A stretch of DNA of 48,975 bases from Rhizobium cauense (GTDB taxonomy: Bacteria > Pseudomonadota > Alphaproteobacteria > Rhizobiales > Rhizobiaceae): NCBI RefSeq assembly GCF_019511525.1, contig NZ_JAEUAT010000031.1:1-48975 (forward strand), written 5' to 3'. Positions 25,834 through 33,789 of this stretch are shown piece after piece. The notes under the pieces are model-generated. The model had not been told where the DNA came from, made no database searches, and saw only the letters and a program-made list of their open reading frames with translations. Each line of letters opens with the position of its first letter. Position 1 is the stretch's first letter. The position numbers and the translations under genes are program-made.

Positions 25834-26190
25834 ATGGAGGATCGGTTGAAAGCTGCAATCGAAAAAATCGCCGGCATAGTCCCGGCTCAGGGTGAGGTCC
25901 CAATTTTCCACGAGGGTGACGACGTTGCGATCGCAACCCGTTCGCCCATCGGGCACTACAGGATGCCTACCTATCTCCGTGGCAAGCACGGAAAGATCGA
26001 GGCCATTATGCCTGAAATGGCCGTCGACAACGAGGAAGAGGGATACGGCCGCAATGCGGGCTCCAAGGGCCATTATTACCGCGTCGCCATCCCGATGACC
26101 GAGATTTGGCCGGATTACGTCGGTTCGCCGAACGACGGCCTTCGAATTGAGATCTTCGAAAACTGGCTGGAGAAACTTTCCGATGTCTGA
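25834..26190 (+). CDS. scnA: Thiocyanate hydrolase alpha-like subunit (nitrile hydratase beta C-terminal domain)
   Basis: This 118-aa SH3-like domain corresponds to the C-terminal half of nitrile hydratase beta: FHEGDDVAIATRSPIGHYRM-PTYLRGKHGKIE, then GHYYRVAIPMTEIWPDYVGS and LRIEIFENWLEKL. A separate gene for this half is the arrangement of thiocyanate hydrolase, where it is the alpha subunit (~126 aa). In the holoenzyme it helps form the active-site cleft facing the cobalt centre. The ATG at 25834 lacks a ribosome binding site; a TTG 12 nt later follows GGAGG and is a possible real start. It overlaps the next gene by 8 nt. Confidence 0.85.
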   Translation: MEDRLKAAIEKIAGIVPAQGEVPIFHEGDDVAIATRSPIGHYRMPTYLRGKHGKIEAIMPEMAVDNEEEGYGRNAGSKGHYYRVAIPMTEIWPDYVGSPNDGLRIEIFENWLEKLSDV

Positions 26191-26839
26191 TCAGCACGAC
26201 CACGATCATGACCACCACCATGATCATAATCATACACCCATTACTGCCGACGAAAAGCCGGATTATTTCGATCTTATGGAGACTTCGGTTCGGGAGCTGC
26301 TAATCGAGCGGAAGCTTTTCGGAGCCGACGAAATCCGTCGTCAAATCGAAGTACTTGACTCGCGCACACCCGCTCTTGGGGCAAAAGTCGTCGCAAGGGC
26401 TTGGACGGATTCCCAGTTCAAATCTCGTCTTCTCGCAAATGGGCGCACCGGATGTGAGGAACTGGGCATCACCTTCTATGACGACACTCAATTGATCGTC
26501 CTAGAAAACACTCCTGACGTACACAATCTGATCGTTTGTACGCTCTGCTCATGTTATCCGCGCCCGGTTCTCGGTCTTCCGCCCGACTGGTACAAACTCA
26601 AGCCCTATCGCGCCCGCGCTGTCTACGAGCCACGCGTCGTTTTGGAGGAGTTCGGCACGTCGATACCTGACGATGTCGAGATCCGCGTCAGCGATTCCAC
26701 GGCAATCGTCCGCTACCTGGTCTTGCCGATGCGACCCGCCGGAACCGAACATCTCACCGAAGCGCAACTGGCCGAGTTGGTTACCCGTGATGCCATGATT
26801 GGCGTCATCCAAGTCGATTACAAAAGAGAGGCAGCGTGA
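26183..26839 (+). CDS. scnC: Thiocyanate hydrolase gamma-like subunit (nitrile hydratase alpha family, cobalt centre)
   Basis: I start at MSDQHDHDHD, with GGAG 10 nt upstream; the 218-aa product opens with a His/Asp-rich tail (residues 4-17), then helices (DLMETSVRELLIERKLF). The metal site is CTLCSC (Cys119, Cys122, Ser123, Cys124), the cobalt-type claw in which two Cys are oxidised. It continues YPRPVLGLPPDWYK. Arg127 in YPR replaces the Trp of classical nitrile hydratases; to my knowledge Arg at this point is the thiocyanate hydrolase residue (gammaArg136). The family hydrolyses thiocyanate to carbonyl sulfide and ammonia. Nitrile hydration remains possible. Confidence 0.88.
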   Translation: MSDQHDHDHDHHHDHNHTPITADEKPDYFDLMETSVRELLIERKLFGADEIRRQIEVLDSRTPALGAKVVARAWTDSQFKSRLLANGRTGCEELGITFYDDTQLIVLENTPDVHNLIVCTLCSCYPRPVLGLPPDWYKLKPYRARAVYEPRVVLEEFGTSIPDDVEIRVSDSTAIVRYLVLPMRPAGTEHLTEAQLAELVTRDAMIGVIQVDYKREAA

Positions 26840-27183
26840 TGGGTTCCGAAACTCTGGTAAGAAAACTTCCAAACGACATCGGTGGCGACGAAGCCGGTAA
26901 GATCGAACGCGTCGAGCACGAGCTGCTGCCTTGGGAAAAGCGATGCCACGCATTGGCCGACGTGCTCGACTTCCATAAGATCGTCAACACTGAAGAGAAA
27001 CGACGGGGCGTAGAGGCTCTCGGAGCTGAGATGATCGGAAAGCTGTCGTATTACGAACGCTGGATCGTCGCCTTTGCCAATATCCTCTTCCAAAAGGGCA
27101 TTTTGACGCCTGAAGAACTGGCGACAAAGATGTTGGAGGTCGAAAGAAGGTTTTCCGATGTCCCAAGTGCGCAACATAGCTAG
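26839..27183 (+). CDS. scnB: Thiocyanate hydrolase beta-like subunit (nitrile hydratase beta N-terminal domain)
   Basis: The ATG overlaps the stop of the previous gene (GTGATG), with GAGAGG upstream; the product is 114 aa. It is all-helical and corresponds to the N-terminal half of nitrile hydratase beta: LLPWEKRCHALADVL, KLSYYERWIVAFANIL-FQKGILTPEELATKM. SYYERW and KGILTPEEL favour a structural subunit over the related activator (P14K-type), which usually has an EPW motif. If so, all three subunits are present and no separate activator is encoded here. It overlaps the channel gene by 26 nt. Confidence 0.82.
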   Translation: MGSETLVRKLPNDIGGDEAGKIERVEHELLPWEKRCHALADVLDFHKIVNTEEKRRGVEALGAEMIGKLSYYERWIVAFANILFQKGILTPEELATKMLEVERRFSDVPSAQHS

Positions 27184-27904
27184 ATCAGGCGAACAGGGCT
27201 TGGTTCCCAGTTTCTTCGAGCACAACCCTCAATTGCCAGTCTTCAGGCGCGCGTTTGTCGAGGCGGTGGGTACGGCCTTCCTTGTCGTTGCGATGGTGGG
27301 ATCTGGTATAGCTGCATCCAAGCACGTGCCAGCCGAGTCACTGGCTGCGTCTCTGCTCGTCGCAGTCTCGATAGCAGGAGCACTCGTCGGCCTAATAGTT
27401 GCCCTCGGGAAAGTGTCCGGTGGCCATTTCAACCCGCTGATCACCCTTGCCCAATGGCTCAACGGTGAGCGCGGGATCGCCTGTACGGTTGCTTATATCG
27501 TCGGGCAGACGATCGGCGGCACTCTCGGCGCTCTGCTTGCTGCTGCGATGTTCGGCTGTTTGCTCCGCACTGACTTGATCGCTGCTCCCTCGATTGGGGA
27601 CCTCCTAAGTGAAATCGTAGCCGCAGCCGGATTGATGACAATCGTACTGGGTTGCGCTCGCAGCACGAAATGGGACACTGGACCGTTCGCCGTGGGTGCT
27701 TGGTTGGTGGCGGCTATTATCGCCACCCCCTCTACCTCATATGCAAACCCGGCGGTCACCCTTGCAGCGATCTTCGCGCCAGGCCTTGCGGGCCTTTCTC
27801 CAATGACTGCCGCTGCTTTCATTCTGGCACAGATCGTCGGAATGTTCATCGCTATGGCCATCAACAAGATAGCATTCGCCGCCGATACGCCCGTCACGGG
27901 TTAG
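27158..27904 (+). CDS. MIP-family (aquaporin/glycerol facilitator-like) channel
   Basis: This 248-aa protein has six membrane segments and two half-helix motifs: GGHFNPLIT, with NPL in place of the usual NPA, and YANPAVTLA. The N-terminal FVEAVGTAFLVVAMVGSGIA is the usual MIP opening. It overlaps the upstream subunit gene by 26 nt, so it is in the same operon. NPL/NPA channels of this type in rhizobia include arsenite channels (AqpS-like). Here the context suggests passage of a small neutral compound such as a product or substrate of the hydrolase, ammonia or water; this is inference. Confidence 0.9.
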   Translation: MSQVRNIARSGEQGLVPSFFEHNPQLPVFRRAFVEAVGTAFLVVAMVGSGIAASKHVPAESLAASLLVAVSIAGALVGLIVALGKVSGGHFNPLITLAQWLNGERGIACTVAYIVGQTIGGTLGALLAAAMFGCLLRTDLIAAPSIGDLLSEIVAAAGLMTIVLGCARSTKWDTGPFAVGAWLVAAIIATPSTSYANPAVTLAAIFAPGLAGLSPMTAAAFILAQIVGMFIAMAINKIAFAADTPVTG

Positions 27905-28038
27905 GTGACGAACTACCGATCGAGCGCCATCAGCATTTGGTCCTCGATTGAAGCGCCTGAGTATCGCAGGCACATCCCTGCGGCAGACCGTGAATTCCAT
28001 CATTCCCACAACAAGCACCAACCGCTTTGGAGAAAGCC

Positions 28039-28716
28039 ATGCATATCGAACCAGGAATAGTAGACGGTTCCAAGATCGTACTCAGCTACGCAACAGCTGG
28101 AGCATCCGGTCTATTTACACTCAAGCTGGCAGGGGAAGAAATCAGCAGGCGCGGTGTTCTGTCTCTCGTCGCAAGAAGCATTGTCACGACTGCGTTGGTT
28201 TTCTGCTTCTTCGAGGTATTGCCACACTACCCCGTCGGCGTGTCAGAGGTACATCTCATCCTCGGATCCACCCTGTTTCTGCTTTTTGGCATGGCACCCG
28301 CGGCGATCGGACTCGCACTTGGTCTTCTCGCCCAAGGAATGTTCTTCGCGCCGTATGATCTGCCGCAATACGGCATGAATGTAACCACGCTTCTCGTACC
28401 ACTCTTCGCTCTCCGGCTTGTTGCTACGCAAGCGATTGCGCCCGGAATGAGGTATGTCGACCTCTCTTACCGTCAGGCGCTGACCCTATCTGTTGCTTAT
28501 CAGGCGGGAATCGTCACATGGGTAGCATTCTGGGCACTGTACGGCCACGGGATGGGCGCAGATAACCTCGCGTCCATCGGGACTTTCGGGCTCGCGTACA
28601 TGTTGGTCGTAGCGATTGAACCCCTGGCAGATCTAGTCGTCCTCGCTGTAGCGAAGTCGAGCGCCAATGTCTCTCGGAGTTCGCTCTTCGAGCCTCGGCT
28701 GCTTGGACAGGATTGA
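28039..28716 (+). CDS. cbiM: CbiM-family cobalt transporter membrane protein
   Basis: I start at ATG after GGAG (6 nt); the 225-aa product begins MHIEPGIVDGSKIVLSYATA. The N-terminal Met-His-Ile is the metal-binding feature of CbiM/NikM substrate-capture proteins, whose His2 coordinates Co or Ni. It has about seven membrane segments, with LLAQGMFFAPYDLPQYGMN and GMRYVDLSY in the conserved places. The partner genes cbiN, cbiQ and cbiO are not here; solitary CbiM proteins can have some transport activity or use a shared ECF module. Its position after a cobalt enzyme strongly suggests it supplies cobalt. Confidence 0.88.
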   Translation: MHIEPGIVDGSKIVLSYATAGASGLFTLKLAGEEISRRGVLSLVARSIVTTALVFCFFEVLPHYPVGVSEVHLILGSTLFLLFGMAPAAIGLALGLLAQGMFFAPYDLPQYGMNVTTLLVPLFALRLVATQAIAPGMRYVDLSYRQALTLSVAYQAGIVTWVAFWALYGHGMGADNLASIGTFGLAYMLVVAIEPLADLVVLAVAKSSANVSRSSLFEPRLLGQD

Positions 28717-28732
28717 ACAACGACCAAATGTC

Positions 28733-28793
28733 GGGTGCTAGACATTGAGACGATACCCGGCGACACGGGTATAGGGTTAGTCTAGCGCCCTTT
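28733..28793 (+). terminator. Nested hairpin terminator after CbiM-type gene
   Basis: An outer stem GGGTGCTAGAC / GTCTAGCGCCC (one G-U pair) followed by TTT encloses an inner stem ATACCCG / CGGGTAT (28753-28772). It begins 17 nt after the stop. Confidence 0.65.
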
Positions 28794-29055
28794 CCAATGT
28801 CATGAGGGCGCGGCCGTTTCGCGCCTCAATGCGGTTTCCGTCGCTCGTTCGTCTTTGGCAGAAGCTAGAAATCCATCCGAGCGAGAGAGACCTTGCGATT
28901 TGGCACTCGTCGACGCGATGCGATCGAGATGATGTTCATAATACCAAGGAGTTACCGGACGAGACTTATATAGAATATCGCACCTCCGGACGGTTCCATA
29001 TCCTAGCCTCAATGACGACCCCGATCCCATTGGTAATCAAAGTGAGGAACCACGC
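28794..29055. other. Intergenic upstream of small exported protein
   Basis: No gene seen. The stretch should hold the promoter for the 29056 transcript, because it follows a terminator-like structure, but I cannot place -35/-10 boxes with confidence. Confidence 0.4.
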
Positions 29056-29331
29056 ATGTACAAAAAAAGCCAGCAGAGCCGACGCTACCTTACTCCTGCT
29101 CTTTTGGCAGCGATCGTGCTGACCGTGCCGATCAGGACCGCCTCGGCCACGTGGTTCCCGGACCTGATTTTTCCCAAGGTCGACGCCGTGCCAGACACAA
29201 AGGCCGACAGGATTGTCACAGGCACTATCCCACGGGGCGAAAGCCATACCGAACGCGATCGTTCGCCAAACGAAACCCGAAAGGGACCGTCGCGCGGCAA
29301 TTCAGGGAACTCGAAGGAAGTCAAACCATGA
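29056..29331 (+). CDS. Small exported hypothetical protein, 91 aa
   Basis: ATG with AGGA about 9 nt upstream. It has a basic N-terminus and hydrophobic core (RRYLTPALLAAIVLTVPIRTASA), a likely Sec signal peptide, then WFPDLIFPKVDAVPDTKADR and a disordered basic tail. It overlaps the next small gene by 4 nt (ATGA). No known family. It may belong to the cobalt/thiocyanate region only by position. Confidence 0.6.
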   Translation: MYKKSQQSRRYLTPALLAAIVLTVPIRTASATWFPDLIFPKVDAVPDTKADRIVTGTIPRGESHTERDRSPNETRKGPSRGNSGNSKEVKP

Positions 29332-29468
29332 GGTCATATTCACCGTATCAACGACGCATTAACGCTGTTGCCCGGGTCAGGGCCTTGCCCAGCTTCCACA
29401 TCATCGTCAGCCTGTATTGCTTCAGCATGGGTGTACTGGCACTCGTGCTTGCTCTGAACCGAATCTGA
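29328..29468 (+). CDS. Small single-span membrane protein, 46 aa
   Basis: The ATG overlaps the stop of the preceding gene (ATGA), with AAGGAAG 7 nt upstream. The product is MRSYSPYQRRINAVARVRAL followed by one membrane segment (FHIIVSLYCFSMGVLALVLAL) and NRI. The positively charged N-terminus suggests an N-in orientation. Translational coupling to the exported partner implies joint function. No family recognised. Confidence 0.6.
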   Translation: MRSYSPYQRRINAVARVRALPSFHIIVSLYCFSMGVLALVLALNRI

Positions 29469-29647
29469 CGGGAAGCAGTTACCGCGGCACATTGGAATGG
29501 TCTGGCAGACTTCAAACATCATTTCTGCCAGGAGGGCCGCCCAAGGTAACATGGGCGGCCAGCGTGCGGGAGCTAGGAAGTACAGAATGTCCCGGCGGAC
29601 GCCGCTCGAGGGATGACCCGGAGCGCAGTCAAATGATGGAGAAAACG

Positions 29648-31192
29648 ATGGCTGTTAAAGGCGAACTTCTGATTGGGGAGGCGAGCTTCATCGGGAAAGG
29701 CAAAGCCTTTTTCGCAGTCGAGCAAACGACAGGCAACAGGCTCGGAGCAGCCTTTCATGGCGCGACCCCTGACGATGTCGAAAGGGCGGTGGCTTTGTCC
29801 TGGGAAGCCTTTCAGGCGTATCGCGAAACGCCCCTACATGAACGCGCGCTCTTCTTGGAGCGCATCGCCTTGAACATTCTGGCCCTCGGCGACGAGCTTG
29901 TGGACAGGGCAAGCGCCGAGACCGGGCTTCCCAAGAGCCGGATCGAGGGCGAGCGTGCGCGAACAGTCGGTCAGTTGCGGCTTTTCGCTAGCGAAGTTCG
30001 CGAAGGCCGCTTCCAGGAGTTGCGTCTCGATCCCGCTGACCCAAGTAGGATCCCCTTTCCCAAGCCGGACCTCAAGCTACGCAACATCGCTCTGGGGCCT
30101 GTCGCTGTGTTCGGATCTTCGAACTTTCCGCTAGCGTTCTCGGTGGCAGGAGGAGACACCGCGTCCGCTCTTGCTGCAGGCTGCCCGGTCATCGTTAAAG
30201 CGCATTCAGCACACCCAGGGACGTCGGAACTTGTCGGAAGGGCGATTCAGAGAGCCGTCGCCGACTCCGGCTTCGCTCCGGGTGTCTTCAGTTTGCTATT
30301 CGACGCCGGGCTCGAAGTGGGACAAGCCCTCGTCGCGGACGACCGAATTCGCGCTGTTGGCTTCACTGGCTCCCGGCGCGGAGGCCTGGCGTTGGCGGGT
30401 ATCGCCTCAAAACGAAAACAGCCGATCCCTGTCTACGCCGAAATGAGCAGCATCAATCCGGTCATTATCTTTCCGTCCGCTCTCGAAAGTCGTGGGGACG
30501 AAATAGCAAAGGATTTCATCGGGTCGCTGACACTTGGGGCTGGCCAATTCTGCACAAACCCCGGATTGATTCTCATCGTCGAGGGACGCGGCGTCGATAA
30601 GTTCGTGTCCGCAGCCGCATCGTATATCGCGGAGGCTGCAGCCCAGACAATGTTGACAGCGGGCATCTGTGACGCCTTCAAAGGCCAGACCGCCAAGATG
30701 GAAGCCAAATCGACCGTTACTGTCGCTGGACGCGGATTCGCTGGGACCACGTTAGAGGGCCAGGCTGTCCTTTTCTCGACGACCGGGTCTGCGGTGCTGG
30801 AGGATCCGGAGCTGCAGGAAGAGATCTTTGGGGCAGCGAGCCTTGTAGTCAGGTGTGCTCACCAAGCGGAACTCGAACAAGTCCTCGCTTCACTCGAGGG
30901 TCAACTGACCGTAGCTCTCCAAATGAACGAGGCTGACACTGAGTTGGCACAGGGACTTCTACCTTCACTCGAGTTGCTGGCAGGGCGAATTCTAGTAAAC
31001 AATTTCGCGACTGGGGTGGAGGTCTCTCCTGCGATGGTTCACGGCGGTCCCTTCCCCGCAACCTCTGACGGCAGATCGACCTCTGTGGGAACTCTGGCAA
31101 TCTACCGTTTTCTGCGGCCAGTTTGCTATCAGGATTTTCCTGCGGCACTAACGCCTTCGGCCTTCCGGCTAGACAGAGGCGGCTCGGAATGA
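29648..31192 (+). CDS. Aldehyde dehydrogenase, alpha-ketoglutaric semialdehyde dehydrogenase type
   Basis: The chosen ATG follows GGAG by 6 nt and gives 514 aa. Characteristic blocks are ALGPVAVFGSSNFPLAFSVA, ALAAGCPVIVKAHSAHPGTS, AVGFTGSRRGGLAL, the general base in AEMSSINPVI and the nucleophile in GAGQFCTNPG. This is the KGSADH/2,5-dioxovalerate dehydrogenase branch, which oxidises 2-oxoglutarate semialdehyde to 2-oxoglutarate at the end of non-phosphorylative pentose, hydroxyproline or aldarate breakdown. No other gene of such a pathway is adjacent, so the substrate could differ. It is cytoplasmic and NAD(P)+ dependent by family. Confidence 0.9.
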   Translation: MAVKGELLIGEASFIGKGKAFFAVEQTTGNRLGAAFHGATPDDVERAVALSWEAFQAYRETPLHERALFLERIALNILALGDELVDRASAETGLPKSRIEGERARTVGQLRLFASEVREGRFQELRLDPADPSRIPFPKPDLKLRNIALGPVAVFGSSNFPLAFSVAGGDTASALAAGCPVIVKAHSAHPGTSELVGRAIQRAVADSGFAPGVFSLLFDAGLEVGQALVADDRIRAVGFTGSRRGGLALAGIASKRKQPIPVYAEMSSINPVIIFPSALESRGDEIAKDFIGSLTLGAGQFCTNPGLILIVEGRGVDKFVSAAASYIAEAAAQTMLTAGICDAFKGQTAKMEAKSTVTVAGRGFAGTTLEGQAVLFSTTGSAVLEDPELQEEIFGAASLVVRCAHQAELEQVLASLEGQLTVALQMNEADTELAQGLLPSLELLAGRILVNNFATGVEVSPAMVHGGPFPATSDGRSTSVGTLAIYRFLRPVCYQDFPAALTPSAFRLDRGGSE

Positions 31193-31339
31193 GAGCTAAG
31201 ATCCTTTGGCACCTCATTCGACATCGAGAGTGGGGGTACGACACTATCCGGTCTAGCATTCCGCAATCACGAATCCGCTCGACCAACTCTTCACTAGGAA
31301 GAAATTCTTTGTTCAATTTCGCCTGGGCGGTACACCCCA

Positions 31340-31897
31340 ATGAATGTTTTCGATCTCTTTGACAAAGGTCAGCGGCCCAAAGCCCCGCCCGTTCGCGGAG
31401 CGACAGACGTACATCGTTTGGCAGGAGGAAAGCTGGCGATGATCCACGAGATGCACATCGCTGCGCTCGAGGAGACAAAAAGCATGATGGACCGCGTCCA
31501 GAGCGGTGAAGACTCAACAGGTTCCCTCGCCCAGCAGGTGACCTCGTTGGAGCTGCTGGAAAACTATCGTAGGTTTGGAAATCTCTGCGGTCGGGAGTGC
31601 CAGTTCCTCGATTTTCACCATACATCGGAGGACAACGAAATCTTTCCCACGATCGCTGAGAAAGGTGGCGAGGGATTGAAACGTGTCATCGCGCGTCTGT
31701 CGGAAGAACATGCTGCCGTTCATCAGCTACTGAAAACGCTGGCGATGAACGTTGTCGTTTTACACGCCGACCCCGGTCCAGAGAATTTTGCAAGGACACG
31801 GGAAACGTTCGAGGTTCTCTACGAGGCTATCCTATCGCACTTTGGCTACGAGCAAGCCGAGCTCGCGGAAGCTATTGACTACTATGGCCTCCTTTAG
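31340..31897 (+). CDS. Hemerythrin-like (HHE) protein
   Basis: This 185-aa helical protein carries the di-iron ligand pattern of hemerythrins: IHEMHIAALEE, QFLDFHHTSEDNEIFP, LSEEHAAVHQLL and LSHFGYEQAELAEA. Such proteins bind O2, NO or sense redox state. The ATG at 31340 lacks a ribosome binding site, while an internal ATG (31439) follows AGGAGG by 8 nt; the N-terminal RPKAPPVRGA segment looks conserved in relatives as I remember them, so I keep the longer form. It stands between the aldehyde dehydrogenase and the metallo-hydrolase on the same strand. Confidence 0.85.
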   Translation: MNVFDLFDKGQRPKAPPVRGATDVHRLAGGKLAMIHEMHIAALEETKSMMDRVQSGEDSTGSLAQQVTSLELLENYRRFGNLCGRECQFLDFHHTSEDNEIFPTIAEKGGEGLKRVIARLSEEHAAVHQLLKTLAMNVVVLHADPGPENFARTRETFEVLYEAILSHFGYEQAELAEAIDYYGLL

Positions 31898-32219
31898 GTC
31901 CTGCCTGAAGGACCGCGATATTCTTTCGGGTTGCCAGATACAATCGGTTTGACGCTTGATCTTGATCGCCGCGACATGGATCGCGTTTCCATCAAGCCCT
32001 GATTGGCGACGCCGTTTGCTGAGGTTCGCGTACGAAGTAACCGGGACGCGTCGCATCCGCACCAGTACCAAGTTGGCACTTACAATAACGCGAACTAGCT
32101 TTTGCCCCGATCAGTGTGCACCGGATGTTACAATAACATAGCGACGGTAATTGCTAAGAAGTCCTAGACGCGCGCCAGAGATGAACCCGGTCGCGAGTAA
32201 ACCATCGTTGGAGGTCTTC

Positions 32220-33191
32220 ATGAAAAATACGATTGCACCAAAACTTTCTCGCCGCGGCTTCTGCCTTTGCTGCATCGGTGTCGCGTCGATCGGCCTGGCT
32301 GGCGGCTGGCTCTCTCCACGCGAAGCTTACGCGGAAGCACATCAGCTTGTCGGAATGATTCGAGGTGCGGCCGCCAAGGCCGATATTGCCACGCACAAGC
32401 TGCGTGGTGGCGTCTACATTCTCGAAGGCTCTGGTGGCAACATCGCAGTTTTCGTTGGCAAAGACGGGAAAGTAATGATCGACGCCGGAATTACCGCAAC
32501 GCGTCCGAAGATCGTACAGGCGCTCAACTCGCTAGGTTCGCAACCAGTAACTGACCTCATCAACACCCACTGGCACTTCGACCATGCCGATGGAAACGAG
32601 TGGGTACATGCTCAGGGCGCCACCATCATGGCACACGAGAATACCAAAAAGCGGTTGATGGAAACCCAGAGGGTGGCAGACTGGGATTTTACGTTCCCCC
32701 CTTCCCCGGCGGGTGCAATTCCCACCAAGGTTTTTTCTTCTGACAACGAGGTCGTGCTGCAGGGCTGCAAGCTTCACTTGGTCTGCTACGAGGCAGCTCA
32801 CACCGACAGCGACGTCGGCGTCCACTTCGTTGATCAGAATATCCTGCACACTGGTGACACTTACTGGAACGGGATCTATCCCTTTATCGACTACTCGACG
32901 GGCGGAAGCATCGACGGGAAGATCGCCGCCTGCAAGAAGAGCCTGGAAATCGCTGACGATAAGACAATTGTTATCCCGGGGCATGGCAACCCCGTGAGCA
33001 ATAAGGCCGAACTCAAGGCGTTCCACGACATGCTCGTCGCTGTTCGGGAAACCGTATCGAAGCTGAAGAACCAAGGGATGTCGGTCGGCGAGGTCGTTGC
33101 TGCAAAGCCGACCGCGAAGTTCGACAAGAAGTGGGGCCAGTTCGTTATTACTCCCGGCCTGTTTACCGAACTCGTCTACGAAGGTGTCTGA
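32220..33191 (+). CDS. Tat-exported metallo-beta-lactamase-fold hydrolase
   Basis: GGAGG lies 5 nt before the ATG; the 323-aa product opens with a twin-arginine signal (LSRRGFCLCCIGVASIGLAG ... EAYA). The metal site is NTHWHFDHADGNE (HxHxDH), with further ligands in CYEAAHTDSDVG, LHTGDTYWNG and IVIPGHGNP. This is the MBL superfamily group of periplasmic hydrolases related to QuiP/PqqB-like and SoxH-like proteins, rather than a proven antibiotic-resistance enzyme. It likely works in the periplasm on a small ester, lactone or sulfur compound. The nearby thiocyanate-type hydrolase makes a sulfur link tempting but unproven. Confidence 0.9.
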   Translation: MKNTIAPKLSRRGFCLCCIGVASIGLAGGWLSPREAYAEAHQLVGMIRGAAAKADIATHKLRGGVYILEGSGGNIAVFVGKDGKVMIDAGITATRPKIVQALNSLGSQPVTDLINTHWHFDHADGNEWVHAQGATIMAHENTKKRLMETQRVADWDFTFPPSPAGAIPTKVFSSDNEVVLQGCKLHLVCYEAAHTDSDVGVHFVDQNILHTGDTYWNGIYPFIDYSTGGSIDGKIAACKKSLEIADDKTIVIPGHGNPVSNKAELKAFHDMLVAVRETVSKLKNQGMSVGEVVAAKPTAKFDKKWGQFVITPGLFTELVYEGV

Positions 33192-33789
33192 GTATCTCCG
33201 CCTAAAGGTCGAAGGATGGAGCCAAGATTGCCGGATTGACGCAGCCAAAACACCCTCAATTCTCGGGTTGAGGAAAGTAAGCCGCTTCCCATATGCGAGG
33301 CCGCTAGCCGACAAACGCGACTGCTCAACACTCTGAGAGCCCTTTCGCGGGTAGCGGCTGGCAGCGATCCGGTACGCTGAATGATGTTTCGGAACGGGCT
33401 CCCACGTCAGTGGAATTGCCGCGTTCTGGCAATCATATCTAAGTAGCCCTGTAACTTGTCGACTGACCACCCAGATAACTTGAAGGCAGAATATGATCTC
33501 TCACTCGAGCGCGACGGAGAGGTTTCCGACGCGTTCGCTTCCCGCCACCTTGCCTATTCGAACTCGCGACCTGGGCGCCAGCCTCGTGTGAAACCCTTTC
33601 TCATGCAGGCTTTCGCGATCTCCAGCTGTTCCTGAAGCTTCGCCCGATCCTCAAGCAGAGCTGCGATCGTCGCACGGGGATGACCCGCGGTTCTCAGGAT
33701 CGGGGCGTTCCTCGCCCTGACAGCACAGGCGCGACAAGCGCCCTTCACGAAAAACTGCGCAATTCGGTAGCAAGTGCCACCAAGGTCCA
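33192..33789. other. Intergenic, with second copy of the 55-bp repeat
   Basis: No intact gene. A minus-strand frame (33554-33820) contains an amphipathic stretch (ATIAALLEDRAKLQEQLEIA) that could be the remnant of a small coiled-coil protein. Confidence 0.4.
33695..33749. repeat. Dispersed 55-bp repeat, copy 2
   Basis: It matches 24181-24235 with 4 substitutions. It lies just upstream of the broken NmrA-like gene, while copy 1 lies just downstream of the intact one. Confidence 0.7.

Noticed and set aside
26839..27183. Nitrile hydratase activator (P14K-type)
   Set aside because: The activator is homologous to this domain, but SYYERW and KGILTPEEL fit a structural beta N-terminal subunit better. 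Not fully excluded.
32220..33191. Carbapenemase-type antibiotic resistance gene
   Set aside because: The MBL fold is clear, but the sequence belongs to the broad Tat-exported hydrolase group; nothing specific to B1/B2/B3 lactamases could be shown.
32532..33470. 312-aa minus-strand frame covering the metallo-hydrolase
   Set aside because: It is the antisense of a gene with a clear HxHxDH site and Tat signal; long antisense frames are expected at this GC content.
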